Origin: Streptomyces sp. SAI-127
Lineage (GTDB): Bacteria; Actinomycetota; Actinomycetes; Streptomycetales; Streptomycetaceae
Length of the DNA stretch: 64,000 bases
NCBI RefSeq assembly: GCF_029894425.1
Contig: NZ_JARXYJ010000001.1
Span: 806,001 to 870,000 of the forward strand
Direction of reading: 5' to 3'
Each line of letters starts with the position of its first letter. The stretch's first letter is position 1. Position numbers and translations under genes: made by a program. Under the pieces are notes generated by a model. That model saw only the letters and a program-made list of their open reading frames with translations. It was not told where the DNA came from and ran no database searches. Shown piece by piece: positions 48,839 through 57,215 of the stretch.

Positions 48839-49543
48839 CTAGGCGGGGCGCCCGATGAACCGGTAGCCGATGGTGCGGACGGTTCCCACGAACAGGGGTG
48901 CGCCCGCGTCGTCGCCCAGCGCGCGTCGCAGAGTGCGGATGTGCACGTCCACGACGCGCTCGTCGCCGAAGAAGTCATCGCCCCACACCTGGGCCAGCAG
49001 GCCGCGCCGCGTGAAGACCCGCCCGGGGGCACGGGCCATCGCGAACAACAGATCGAAGTCGAGGGCGGACAGCTCCACCGGCCGGTCGGCGTCGACCAGC
49101 ACGGTCCGTGTCCCGGGATCGACAGTCAGTCCGTCGAAGCGCAGCACGCCGTCCTCGTGGTCCGCCTCGGACCGGCTGTCGGTGCGCCGCAGGATGGCGC
49201 GTACGCGCAGTGCCAGTTCGCGGGGGCTGAACGGCTTGGTGACGTAGTCGTCGCTGCCGGTGGTGAAGCCGATCAGCCGGTCGACCTCCTCGTCCCGGGC
49301 GGTGAGCATGATCACCGGAATCCGGCTCGCCTCCCGGATGCGGCGCAGGACCTGGAATCCGTCCAGGCCCGGAAGCATCACGTCGAGCACCACGAGGTCC
49401 GGCCGGTGGCGGGTGACCGCCTGCAGGGCGGACGGCCCGTCCGCGGCTTCGACGACGTGGAACCCGTCCGCCTCCAGGTAACCGCGCACGGTCATGCGGA
49501 TCTTGGGCTCGTCATCGACGACCAGAACCCGCTGCGTACTCAT
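48839..49543 (-). CDS. OmpR/PhoB-family response regulator
   Basis: A 234-residue regulator: receiver domain VLVVDDEPKIRMTVRGYLEA, phospho-acceptor in LVVLDVMLPGLDGFQ, TARDEEVDRLIGF and YVTKPFSPRELALRVRAI; then a winged-helix domain with LTVDPGTRTVLVDADRPVEL, VFTRRGLLAQVWGDDFFGDE and VDVHIRTLRRALG. ATG 49543 is the conserved start of the receiver. It is the first gene of the two-component operon. The target genes cannot be told from the sequence. Confidence 0.94.
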   Translation of the reverse strand: MSTQRVLVVDDEPKIRMTVRGYLEADGFHVVEAADGPSALQAVTRHRPDLVVLDVMLPGLDGFQVLRRIREASRIPVIMLTARDEEVDRLIGFTTGSDDYVTKPFSPRELALRVRAILRRTDSRSEADHEDGVLRFDGLTVDPGTRTVLVDADRPVELSALDFDLLFAMARAPGRVFTRRGLLAQVWGDDFFGDERVVDVHIRTLRRALGDDAGAPLFVGTVRTIGYRFIGRPA

Positions 49544-49849
49544 CGTGCTCGCTTTCCATCGCCGAGGTGGGAAGAGGGAGGGGCAGCCGTCATGCTGCGG
49601 GGCAGCCGCGGCATGGAGGCAGAGGGCCTCGAATGCCGCCAGCGTACGGTGTCTGTCGTGGCCGGCGACGGCCTGCGGGGGGCGACCGATGCACCGTGAT
49701 CCTTCTCCACGCCGACCTGCCCACCGGCCTCCGCCGCCGGGCAGATCAGGCACCGGCTGCCCCAGCCTGCGTCCGCGCTCGCCCGCCCGGGCGACGTCGA
49801 TCTCCGTCGATGTTCCCCGCCGTCAGCCGCGCCGGCGTACGGTCGCAGT
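49544..49849. other. Gap upstream of the two-component operon
   Basis: About 300 bp that should hold the two-component promoter and the 3' end of the amidohydrolase transcript. A GC-rich inverted repeat, TCGCCCG-CC-CGGGCGA (49779-49794), may help end that transcript. No gene is supported. Confidence 0.35.
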
Positions 49850-51034
49850 TCAGCGAGAGGCGGAGCGGCGTATACGCGCCTTCAGCTTCGGGAACTGCTC
49901 GAGGGCGTTGTTCCGCTCGAGAGCGATCCGCTGGCGCCGGTTGTAGATCTCGTCGACGGTCGGTTCCGGGTCGCCTGCCCGGAGAAGCGGCAGGCTGCCC
50001 TTGAGGAAGGGCATCGTCTCGACGTTGTCGGCCGCGTAGAGGTGGCGGGTCGCCGGCCAGTCGCTGCCGAACATGATGTGCTCGGCGGGCACCAGCGAGG
50101 CCAGCGGCTGCAACTGCGCGGCGGTGAACGCCTGTGCGTCGTCGAAGTACAGCCGCTTGATGTACTTCAGGGGGCCTTCCGGCAGCACCTCGTTGAAGGG
50201 CGGGAAGGCCGAGTGCCGGGTCGCGAGCCGGTAGGCCAGGAACGGCAGTGCTCCGCCGCTGTGCGTGAAGTGCCAGCGGATGCTGGGGTAGTCCCGCAGG
50301 ACACCGTTGTAGATCAGGCTCGTCATCGCACGGGTCGCGTCGAAGGTGTACTCGAAGACGTTGTTCCCGGCCGGGATGTCGGGGCCGAAGCAGAGCTTCG
50401 GAGCCGGGTTCACCTCCGGACCCGTCGGGTGGACGTAGACGTAGGCACCGCGGTCGTTGAGGATCTCGTACAGCGGCGCGAACGAGGGGTCCCCCAGGTA
50501 GGTGCCCTTGTAGTTGGTGAGAAGGCAGATGCCGTCGAGGTCCAGTTCGCCGAGCGCGCGGTCCACCTCGGCCACCGAGCCTTCGATGTCGGGCATCGGG
50601 GTGACCGCGAAGATCCCGAACCGGTCACCGCGGGTCTGCACGAGGTCGCGGGCGTAGTCGTTGACCGCTCGGGCGGTGGCGCGCCGGTCGTCGACCGGGC
50701 CGACGGTGACCTGGAGGTCGCCGAAGGACAGGACGCTGGCCTGGATCCGGTACTGGTCCATGAAGGCCAGGTGCCGATCGACCGACCACGGACCGTACGC
50801 ACCGGTGATGGCGCCGAGGAGGCCGTAGCGCTTCAGGTAGTCGTTGTACACGTCCGGGGAGTAGTGCGCGTGGGTATCGATACGCCAGTTGCCCTTCGGC
50901 AGCCCCGGCCCGGACGCTGCCGTCTCCGGACTGGCCATGGCAGCAGGCACCGTGGCCGCAGCCGCCGTGACGAGCGCCGCGGCCGATGCCCCTTCGATCA
51001 TCCTTCGACGCGAGATGTTCCCTCGCAGGTTCAT
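49850..51034 (-). CDS. Tat-leader amidohydrolase family 2 protein
   Basis: A 394-residue protein. A twin-arginine leader (ISRRRMIEGASAAALVTAAA) precedes an ACMSD-type barrel with intact ligands: IDTHAHYSPDVYNDYLKRYG (H-x-H), AYVYVHPTGPEVNPAPKLCF (His), WHFTHSGGALPFLAYRLATR (His), IMFGSDWPATRHLY (Asp). Most characterised relatives are cytoplasmic decarboxylases or hydrolases, so export is unusual. The C-terminus is basic (ARIRRSASR). Substrate unknown; nearness to salicylate genes hints at an aromatic acid. Confidence 0.88.
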   Translation of the reverse strand: MNLRGNISRRRMIEGASAAALVTAAAATVPAAMASPETAASGPGLPKGNWRIDTHAHYSPDVYNDYLKRYGLLGAITGAYGPWSVDRHLAFMDQYRIQASVLSFGDLQVTVGPVDDRRATARAVNDYARDLVQTRGDRFGIFAVTPMPDIEGSVAEVDRALGELDLDGICLLTNYKGTYLGDPSFAPLYEILNDRGAYVYVHPTGPEVNPAPKLCFGPDIPAGNNVFEYTFDATRAMTSLIYNGVLRDYPSIRWHFTHSGGALPFLAYRLATRHSAFPPFNEVLPEGPLKYIKRLYFDDAQAFTAAQLQPLASLVPAEHIMFGSDWPATRHLYAADNVETMPFLKGSLPLLRAGDPEPTVDEIYNRRQRIALERNNALEQFPKLKARIRRSASR

Positions 51035-51373
51035 TTCCGGGTCTCCTCTTCGTTCTGTGTGCGAGTCAGGTCGTATGTGCGTGCGTCACGGTGTCGCCGT
51101 CAGGTCGGCAGGTCGACAGATCGACACGGGGAGCGCAAGCGGCCAAGTCGCCCCTTGACCGGGCCTGTTGCCGCCAGCAGGTCGATCCGGTGCTCAGGCG
51201 TGGGAGCCCCACGGCGCCGACGTAAACGCGTCGGCCGGCAGTCGGCTCTGGAGCGGACCCGCGAGGATCACGACGGAACCGGACACCGCGGTGCCAACCG
51301 CCGACGTCAGGTGTCGCACAGCAGGGTGATCAACGTGGTCCACCAGCGGGACGAGGCGTACGTGCATGACCGT
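51035..51373. other. Long 5' gap of the amidohydrolase gene
   Basis: Between the amidohydrolase start and the repeat copy at 51374 I see no convincing gene. Short frames on both strands lack family features. A long leader or a lost small gene are both possible. Confidence 0.3.
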
Positions 51374-51433
51374 CAGACAACTGCCGCCCCATAAAGCACC
51401 TACCACTCAGCACATGAAGCTTCCATGAAGCCG
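51374..51433 (-). repeat. 60-bp repeat, copy 2, upstream of the amidohydrolase gene
   Basis: Matches 47059-47118 at 52 of 60 positions without gaps, including CCGCCCCATAAA and ATGAAGCTTCCATGAAGCCG. Here it lies 340 bp upstream of the amidohydrolase start and 44 bp downstream of the tetR stop. Confidence 0.6.
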
Positions 51434-51476
51434 ATCGCCGGACTGGCGCCCGTACCGCCCGTACCTACGAGAGCGA

Positions 51477-52079
51477 CTACTCCCGGAAGTCCCGCGGCGC
51501 GTCGGCCGGCTGCAGCGTGGTGAGCCATTGGGCCACGACGGCGTCGATGAAGGCGTCGGTGACCTGGCCGCGGTCGAGGAAGAGCCGGGCGAGGACGGGC
51601 CCGTACAGCAGGGTGAACTCGTCTTCGCTGATCTGGATGCCCGCAGGCTCCAGCAGCCTGTTGAAGCCGACGTAGCGGTCTTCACCGATGCGGACGAGCG
51701 CCCGGGCGCTGTCGGGATCGTGGTCGGCCTGGGCGGTTACGGCCAGGGCCGCGGCCCGCACGGCCGGCACGCTGACGCCGGCGCGCAGGCTCTTCAGCCA
51801 GGCGGTGGCCACGGCGCCCACGTCGCTGCCCGGTTCGGGATAGGTGCCGAGGTCGGGGCCTTCGAGGACGAGGTCGAAGAGCAGCGCGGCTCGGGTGGGC
51901 CAGTGCCGGTACAGGGTCTGACGGGTGACGTCCGACCGCTCGGCCAGCAGGGCGTAGGTCAGCCCGGCCGGTCCGACCTGAGGCAGCAGTTCCCGGGCGA
52001 CGGCCAGCACACGGTTGCGGGTGCGCTGCACGCGCGGGTTGCTCTGGGTCGGCTGCCGGCGGTGGAGGGGCTGCTTCAT
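51477..52079 (-). CDS. TetR-family transcriptional regulator
   Basis: A 200-residue regulator. The helix-turn-helix is RVLAVARELLPQVGPAGLTY, ALLAERSDVTRQTLYRHWPT, RAALLFDLVLE; the C-terminal helical domain (LLEPAGIQISEDEFTLLYGP, LARLFLDRGQVTDAFIDAVV) is of the common actinobacterial TetR_C type. It is divergent from the alpha/beta hydrolase at 52222, and the gap holds two sets of GTGTGA inverted repeats. It most likely represses both genes. Confidence 0.92.
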   Translation of the reverse strand: MKQPLHRRQPTQSNPRVQRTRNRVLAVARELLPQVGPAGLTYALLAERSDVTRQTLYRHWPTRAALLFDLVLEGPDLGTYPEPGSDVGAVATAWLKSLRAGVSVPAVRAAALAVTAQADHDPDSARALVRIGEDRYVGFNRLLEPAGIQISEDEFTLLYGPVLARLFLDRGQVTDAFIDAVVAQWLTTLQPADAPRDFRE

Positions 52080-52106
52080 GCGGCCACCCTACCGGCACAT
52101 CATACG

Positions 52107-52176
52107 GGGCGTGTGATTGACGTCACACGCCCGAATCATACGCTCCGTGTGATAGACCTTGGGAAGTAATCACACG
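52107..52176. promoter_or_regulatory. TetR operator pair in divergent promoter
   Basis: Site 1: GGGCGTGTGA and TCACACGCCC, perfect 10-bp arms with spacer TTGACG (52107-52132). Site 2: CGTGTGAT and ATCACACG, 8-bp arms 15 nt apart (52146-52176). The spacer TTGACG of site 1 with TACGCT 16 bp later could be the -35 and -10 of the hydrolase promoter, so binding would block transcription. Confidence 0.65.
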
Positions 52177-52221
52177 CACTGGATGATTCTTGCGTGTCGG
52201 CCCTTCGAAAGGCAGACGGCC

Positions 52222-53016
52222 ATGTCACCTCGTAACCTGACCGCACCCACGTTCGCCCGCACTCGCCTCGGCTCCGGCTCTGGTCTTCTCCTCGCCCACG
52301 GCGCCGGCAGCAGCCTGGCCGGTACCTACGGCCCGGTCCTGGAAGCCCTCGCCGCCCGCCACACCGTCGTCGGCATCGACTACCCCGGGAGCGGAGACAC
52401 CCCGCGTTCCGCGACCCCGCTGTCCGTCGACGACCTCGCCGACCAGCTCGTCGCCGCCGCCGACGCGGAGGGCCTCGACCGCTTCGCCGTGTCCGGCTAC
52501 TCCCTCGGCGGCCCGGTCGCCATCCGTGCCGCGGCCCGCCACCCCGAGCGCGTCACCGCACTCGTCCTGACCGCCGCCTTCCCGCACCGCGACAACCGGC
52601 TCGCTCTTGCCTCTTCGATCCAGAGCAAGATCGCCGCGTCCGGAGACCGCGAGCTGCTCGCCGAGTTCCTGCTCATGATGGCCCTCGGCACCCAGGCACT
52701 GGAGTCGATGCCTGCCGAGCAACTGCGGCAGACCCTCGGCTACACCGCCGGCTCCGTCGCCGACGGCAGCTCCGAGCAGACCGACCTCGTCGGCCACGTC
52801 GACGTCCGGGACGACCTCGCCGGCATCACGGTCCCCACTCTGGTCGTCTCGACCACCGACGACCGGCTCGTCTCCACCGACCTGCACCGCCGGCTCGCCG
52901 AGACCATCCCCGGCGCCCAGCTCGCGGAAATCGCCACCGGCCACCTGCCGATGCTGGAGCGGACCGCCGAGTGGCTGCAGCTCATCACCGACTTCCTCGA
53001 CAAGCACCACGCCTGA
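52222..53016 (+). CDS. Alpha/beta hydrolase
   Basis: A 264-residue alpha/beta-hydrolase: LLLAHGAGSSLAGTYGPVLE (oxyanion region), VVGIDYPGSGDTPRSATPLS, nucleophile elbow FAVSGYSLGGPVAIRAAARH (Ser in G-Y-S-L-G), VPTLVVSTTDDRLVSTDLHR (Asp) and EIATGHLPMLERTAEWLQLI (His). Complete triad. ATG 52222 follows GAAAGG; an in-frame ATG at 52159 would place operator DNA inside the gene and is rejected. Substrate unknown; followed by a small monooxygenase gene, likely co-transcribed. Confidence 0.9.
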   Translation: MSPRNLTAPTFARTRLGSGSGLLLAHGAGSSLAGTYGPVLEALAARHTVVGIDYPGSGDTPRSATPLSVDDLADQLVAAADAEGLDRFAVSGYSLGGPVAIRAAARHPERVTALVLTAAFPHRDNRLALASSIQSKIAASGDRELLAEFLLMMALGTQALESMPAEQLRQTLGYTAGSVADGSSEQTDLVGHVDVRDDLAGITVPTLVVSTTDDRLVSTDLHRRLAETIPGAQLAEIATGHLPMLERTAEWLQLITDFLDKHHA

Positions 53017-53101
53017 ACGCAGACCTCGGGCGGGGGCCGCAGGGCGTGGCCCCTCACCCGGACCGATCACAACTCACTACACACGAGTCCATGGAGGAAC
53101 C

Positions 53102-53473
53102 ATGCTCAGCTTCGGCCACCTCGACGAGTCCACCCACTTCCACGACCAGCAGAAGGAGACGGCCGGCCCGGTCACCATCATCAACACCTTTGTCGCCCCG
53201 GAAGGCAAGGAGGATGAGGTGGTGGCCGCCTGGACGGGCGACGCGGAGTACATGAAGAAGTCGGGGAGCCTCCTCTCGGTGCAGCTGTACCGGGGTATCG
53301 GCGGCAGCCGGCTCTTCACCAACGTCGCGGTCTGGAAGTCGACCGAGCACCTCCGTGCGGCACTCGGCACGCCGGAGTTCGCCTCGCACCTGGGGCGCTA
53401 CCCTGCCGGCACCGTCGCCTACCCGCACCTCTACCAGAAGTTCGCTGTCGAGGGCATCTGCGAAGGAGAATGA
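53102..53473 (+). CDS. Antibiotic biosynthesis monooxygenase (ABM)-fold protein
   Basis: A 123-residue dimeric alpha+beta barrel protein: GPVTIINTFVAPEGKEDEVV, AAWTGDAEYMKKSGSLLSVQ, LYRGIGGSRLFTNVAVWKS and LRAALGTPEFASHLGRYPAG. These small cofactor-free oxygenases or haem-binding proteins act on quinol-like substrates. GGAGGAAC precedes the ATG. Same direction as the alpha/beta hydrolase, 85 bp downstream, so probably in the TetR-controlled unit. Confidence 0.85.
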   Translation: MLSFGHLDESTHFHDQQKETAGPVTIINTFVAPEGKEDEVVAAWTGDAEYMKKSGSLLSVQLYRGIGGSRLFTNVAVWKSTEHLRAALGTPEFASHLGRYPAGTVAYPHLYQKFAVEGICEGE

Positions 53474-53506
53474 CGACCGCTGAGGTGATGGCGGCGGCGA
53501 ACGCCG

Positions 53507-55168
53507 TCACACCGCCTCGACGGAGTCCGCCTTGCCGCGGACGACATCCCGCAGCCGCTTCTTGTCGATCTTGCCGACCTTCGTCAGTGGCAACTCGTCC
53601 ACGACCAGCAGGTCTTCGGGCAGCTTGTACCGTGCCACCTGCATCGCGGTGAGGGCGGCACGGACCGATTCGAGGCTCAAGTGGGTCCCCGGCTCGACGA
53701 CCACGACCGCGCACACCCGCTCCCCCAGGTCGGGGTCGGCCTTCGCGACGGCCGCGACGCGGGCGACACCGGGGAGGCGGTAGATGAGGTTCTCGACCTC
53801 CTCGGCGGAGATCTTCTCGCCGCCCCGGTTGATGAGGTCCTTGTCCCGTCCTTCGACGACGAGATTGCCCGACGGGTGGAGCCGGACGACGTCACCGGTG
53901 CGGTACCAGCCGTCGGGGGTGAACGCACGGGCGTTGTGCTCGGCGGCCCGGTAGTAGCCGCGCGGGGTGTACGGGCCGCGGGTGAGCAGGGCGCCCATCT
54001 CGCCGGTCGGGACCGGGCTGTCGGAGGCGTCGACGACGAGGATCTCGTCGTCCGGGCACATGGGGCGCCCCTGCGTCTCGATCCTGATGTCGTCGGGGTC
54101 GTCGGGGCGCGTGTAGTTCAGGAGCCCCTCTGCCATGCCGAACACCTGCTGGAGCGTGCCGCCGAGCACGGGTTCGGCGCGGCGGGCGACCTCCGGCGCA
54201 AGGCGGGCGCCACCCACCTGCAACAGCCGTAGTGCGGGCGGGGCGGGGTGGCGGCCGGCGGCCACCGCGTCGATCCAGCGGTGGACGACGGCCGGCACCG
54301 CGGCGGTGGCCGTCACTCCCTCGGCGGTCATCAGCGGCAGCACCTTGCCGGGTTCCGGGGTGCGGGCCAGGACGACCCGGCCGCCGTTCATGAGGGTGCC
54401 CAGGATGCCGGGGCAGGCCAGGGGGAAGTTGTGTCCGGCGGGCAGTGCCACCAGGTACACGGAGTCGGAGTCGAGGCCGCAGACCTCGGCGCTGCGCCGC
54501 GCGTTGTACTCGTAGTCGTCATGAGTGCGGGTGATGAGCTTCGGCAGTCCGGTCGTGCCGCCGGAGAGCAGGAAGACGGCGATGTCGCCGCTGTCCGGGG
54601 CGATCCGGTCGAGCCGGGCCCGTGCGGCGACCGGGTCGTCGGCCGGTTCGGCAAGGGCGCGCAGATCCGTGGCGTCGGCGCCTGCCGTGCCACCCGCGAC
54701 GAGCAACAGCCGTACGCTCGGGGTGGCTTCGGCGACTTCCCGCCCCAGGGCCTGGTGGTCGAAGTCGCCGAGTCGGTCCGGTACGGCGATCGAGGTGACC
54801 TCGGCGTGAGCGGCCAGGTAGCGCAGTTCGTGACCGCGGTGCGCGGGCATCGCCATCACGGGAGCGATTCCGGCCCGCAGACAGGCAAGGGTGAGGGTGA
54901 CGAACTCCCAGCCGTTGGGCAGCTGGACGAGCATCGCGTCACCGGGGTTGAGACCACTGTCCAGCAGACGGCACGCCAATCCGTCGGCCCTGTCGATGAG
55001 TTGACGGTACGTCAGGCGAGTGTCGCCGTCCACGACGGCCACCGTGTCGCCGTAGGTCTCGGCCCATTCGTGCAGGTACGAGCCGAGCGGCCTGCCACGC
55101 CAGTACCCGGCCTCGCGGTAGCGGTCGGCCGCCTCCTTGGGCCAGGGCACGAATCCCTCACGCGTCAT
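53507..55168 (-). CDS. sdgA: Salicylyl-AMP ligase (EntE/DhbE-like)
   Basis: A 553-residue aryl-acid adenylating enzyme very like EntE/Dhb[21 protein letters not shown] at the start, P-loop [20 protein letters not shown], aryl-acid pocket [68 protein letters not shown] and [16 protein letters not shown] with the catalytic Lys. In the Streptomyces WA46 salicylate pathway SdgA forms salicylyl-AMP. ATG 55168 follows AAGGAGG and overlaps the upstream stop by 11 bp. The gentisate genes in the same operon argue for catabolism, not siderophore synthesis. Confidence 0.88.
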   Translation of the reverse strand: MTREGFVPWPKEAADRYREAGYWRGRPLGSYLHEWAETYGDTVAVVDGDTRLTYRQLIDRADGLACRLLDSGLNPGDAMLVQLPNGWEFVTLTLACLRAGIAPVMAMPAHRGHELRYLAAHAEVTSIAVPDRLGDFDHQALGREVAEATPSVRLLLVAGGTAGADATDLRALAEPADDPVAARARLDRIAPDSGDIAVFLLSGGTTGLPKLITRTHDDYEYNARRSAEVCGLDSDSVYLVALPAGHNFPLACPGILGTLMNGGRVVLARTPEPGKVLPLMTAEGVTATAAVPAVVHRWIDAVAAGRHPAPPALRLLQVGGARLAPEVARRAEPVLGGTLQQVFGMAEGLLNYTRPDDPDDIRIETQGRPMCPDDEILVVDASDSPVPTGEMGALLTRGPYTPRGYYRAAEHNARAFTPDGWYRTGDVVRLHPSGNLVVEGRDKDLINRGGEKISAEEVENLIYRLPGVARVAAVAKADPDLGERVCAVVVVEPGTHLSLESVRAALTAMQVARYKLPEDLLVVDELPLTKVGKIDKKRLRDVVRGKADSVEAV

Positions 55169-57215
55169 CGGATCCTCCTTGATCCCGGGGGTCACGCAGC
55201 AGCAGTACGGCGTCGAGCGCGACGACGTCGCCGTCGGGCAGGACACGCAAAGGGTTGATCTCGCACTCGGCCACGGCGTCGTCGGCGGCGAGGGAGGCCA
55301 GGGCGAGCAGCACGTGGGTGAGCCGCGCGCGGTCGACCGGGGTGGCGCCGCGCGCGCCGAGGAACACCTGGCGGGTGGCGAGTTCGTCGAGCATCGCGTG
55401 TGCCTCGTTCGCGGACAGGGGCGCGAGGCGCAGGGAGACGTCGCCGAGGATTTCGGCGGCCGTTCCCCCGGCGCCCAGAGCCAGCACAGGGCCGAAGACC
55501 GGGTCGCGGCGTATGCCGACGATGAGTTCGGGTCCCGCCGGGGCCACCTGTTCGACCAGCAGCGCGGGGCTTGCGGGCATACGAATGAGAGCTTCGTCGA
55601 GCTCCTCATGCGTGCGGATGCCGACCTGGACCCCGCCGACCTCCGTCTTGTGCAGGATCTCCGCGTCGAGGATCTTCACAACGACCGGTCCGTCGAGCTC
55701 GTCGAGAGCCGCGTGCGCCGCGGCGGGGTCGGCGCACGCGCGCCGTACGGGCGTACGGATGCCCAGGTCCGCGAGGACGGTCTTGGCGGTGTGCTCGTCG
55801 ACCGGCCCCGGCGGGGGCAGGGTGGGTGCGTCGGAGGCGGTGACGACGGCCTCGAGCCGGGTGCGGGCGGCCGCGTCCTCGACGAGCGCGCGTACCATCA
55901 CCGATCCGGAGGCCGGCGTGGCCGCGCAGGGAATGCCGGCTTCGCCGAGTTCACGGCGGGCGCGCCGCGCCTGCTCCACGGGTCCGCCGACGACGGCGAC
56001 GAGCGGGGTGGCCGTACGGGCGGCGGTCAGCACCGCCGGGAGGTCCACCGCCGTGAGTTCCAGCAGGCCGTACACGGCGGTGACGTCGATGGCGGGGTCC
56101 TCCGAGACCCGCTCCACCACGTGCGTGAGCGCGGGCGAAGGGCGGCCGGTGTCGACGGGGTTGTTCAGATAGGTGAGTGCCGGGAGCAGCTCACGCAGCT
56201 CTTTCACTGTCCGTTCGACCAGCGGCGGAACCTGGATGCCGTGGGAGCGCAGGTCGTCCGTGAGCAGCAGTCCGGGTCCGGCCTGTGCGGTGACCAGGCC
56301 GATGCCCGGGCGTGGGTTGGCCGGGAGCCGTACGCGGCTGAGCGCGGTGACGGCGTCGACGAGGTCGCGCTCGTCGTCGACGAGGACGGCTCCGGCCTGG
56401 CGCAGGGCCGTCCTGGTCACGCGCCAGGAGGTGGCCAGGGCGCCGGTGTGGGAGCGGGCGAAGTCGCCGATGTCGCTACGGCCCACGACCAGGGCCACCA
56501 CGGGGACACGATCGGTCAGGCGTCGTACCGCCTCGGTGAGGCGGCGGCCTTCCGCGGCGGTCTCCACGTGCAGGGCGACGGCCCGTACGCCATCGTCCTC
56601 GGCGAGGTGGCGCAGGACGTCTGCCTGGGTGACGTCCAGGCTGTTGCCGAGGCCGACCCCGAGGCGCAGGCCGATGCCGGCCTCGGCCAGGGCGAACGCC
56701 AGCGCGTGGTTCACGCCGCCGCTCGCGGCCACGACCGCCACCCGACCCGGTTCCAGGTCGGACGCGCCGGGGACGAAACTGGCCGTGAGCCGTCGGTGGG
56801 GGGCCAGGAAGCCCGAGGTGTTCGGTCCGAGGACCCGGATGCCGGTGTCCCGCACCACCTCGGCCAACGCCTGCTGGTGTCGCGCACCGTCGCCCCCGGC
56901 TTCCGCGAACCCGCCGGCGCACACGAGTGCGGCGCGGGCACCGACTGCTGCCGCCTCGCGCAGGGCGTGGGTGGTCACGGCGGCCGGAATGCAGGAGACG
57001 ACCAAGTCGGGTGTGATGCCGTGGGCTGCGGCGGCCTCGCCGACGGTGGGGAAGAAGCCCCGATCGGGATCCGGGCGGCCGGAGTTGACCTTCATCACCG
57101 GCTCCGGGAAGGAAGCCAGAGAGTCGGTCATCGCCGCGCCGAGCTTCCCGGGCGTGGCCGATGCGCCGAGCACGGCGATGGCTCGGGGTGCGAACAACGC
57201 GTCCAGGGCGCTCAC
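55158..57215 (-). CDS. NDP-forming acyl-CoA synthetase family protein (candidate salicylyl-CoA synthetase)
   Basis: A 685-residue single-chain protein: ALFAPRAIAVLGASATPGKL (CoA-binding Rossmann), CIPAAVTTHALREAAAVGAR, VLGPNTSGFLAPHRRLTASF, VAVVAASGGVNHALAFALAE and a full ATP-grasp domain with PVVVKILDAEILHKTEVGGV and LIVGIRRDPVFGPVLALGAG. It sits between the salicylyl-AMP ligase and the 5-hydroxylase, where WA46 encodes SdgB, so conversion of salicylyl-AMP to salicylyl-CoA is inferred by position. In contrast to 40719 its ATP-grasp part is complete. Coupled to the hydroxylase by a 4-bp overlap. Confidence 0.82.
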   Translation of the reverse strand: MSALDALFAPRAIAVLGASATPGKLGAAMTDSLASFPEPVMKVNSGRPDPDRGFFPTVGEAAAAHGITPDLVVSCIPAAVTTHALREAAAVGARAALVCAGGFAEAGGDGARHQQALAEVVRDTGIRVLGPNTSGFLAPHRRLTASFVPGASDLEPGRVAVVAASGGVNHALAFALAEAGIGLRLGVGLGNSLDVTQADVLRHLAEDDGVRAVALHVETAAEGRRLTEAVRRLTDRVPVVALVVGRSDIGDFARSHTGALATSWRVTRTALRQAGAVLVDDERDLVDAVTALSRVRLPANPRPGIGLVTAQAGPGLLLTDDLRSHGIQVPPLVERTVKELRELLPALTYLNNPVDTGRPSPALTHVVERVSEDPAIDVTAVYGLLELTAVDLPAVLTAARTATPLVAVVGGPVEQARRARRELGEAGIPCAATPASGSVMVRALVEDAAARTRLEAVVTASDAPTLPPPGPVDEHTAKTVLADLGIRTPVRRACADPAAAHAALDELDGPVVVKILDAEILHKTEVGGVQVGIRTHEELDEALIRMPASPALLVEQVAPAGPELIVGIRRDPVFGPVLALGAGGTAAEILGDVSLRLAPLSANEAHAMLDELATRQVFLGARGATPVDRARLTHVLLALASLAADDAVAECEINPLRVLPDGDVVALDAVLLLRDPRDQGGSDDA

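Noticed and set aside
53507..55168. Siderophore (catecholate) biosynthesis role for the EntE-like ligase
   Set aside because: No isochorismatase, NRPS or dihydroxybenzoate synthesis genes are nearby, while gentisate pathway genes share its operon.
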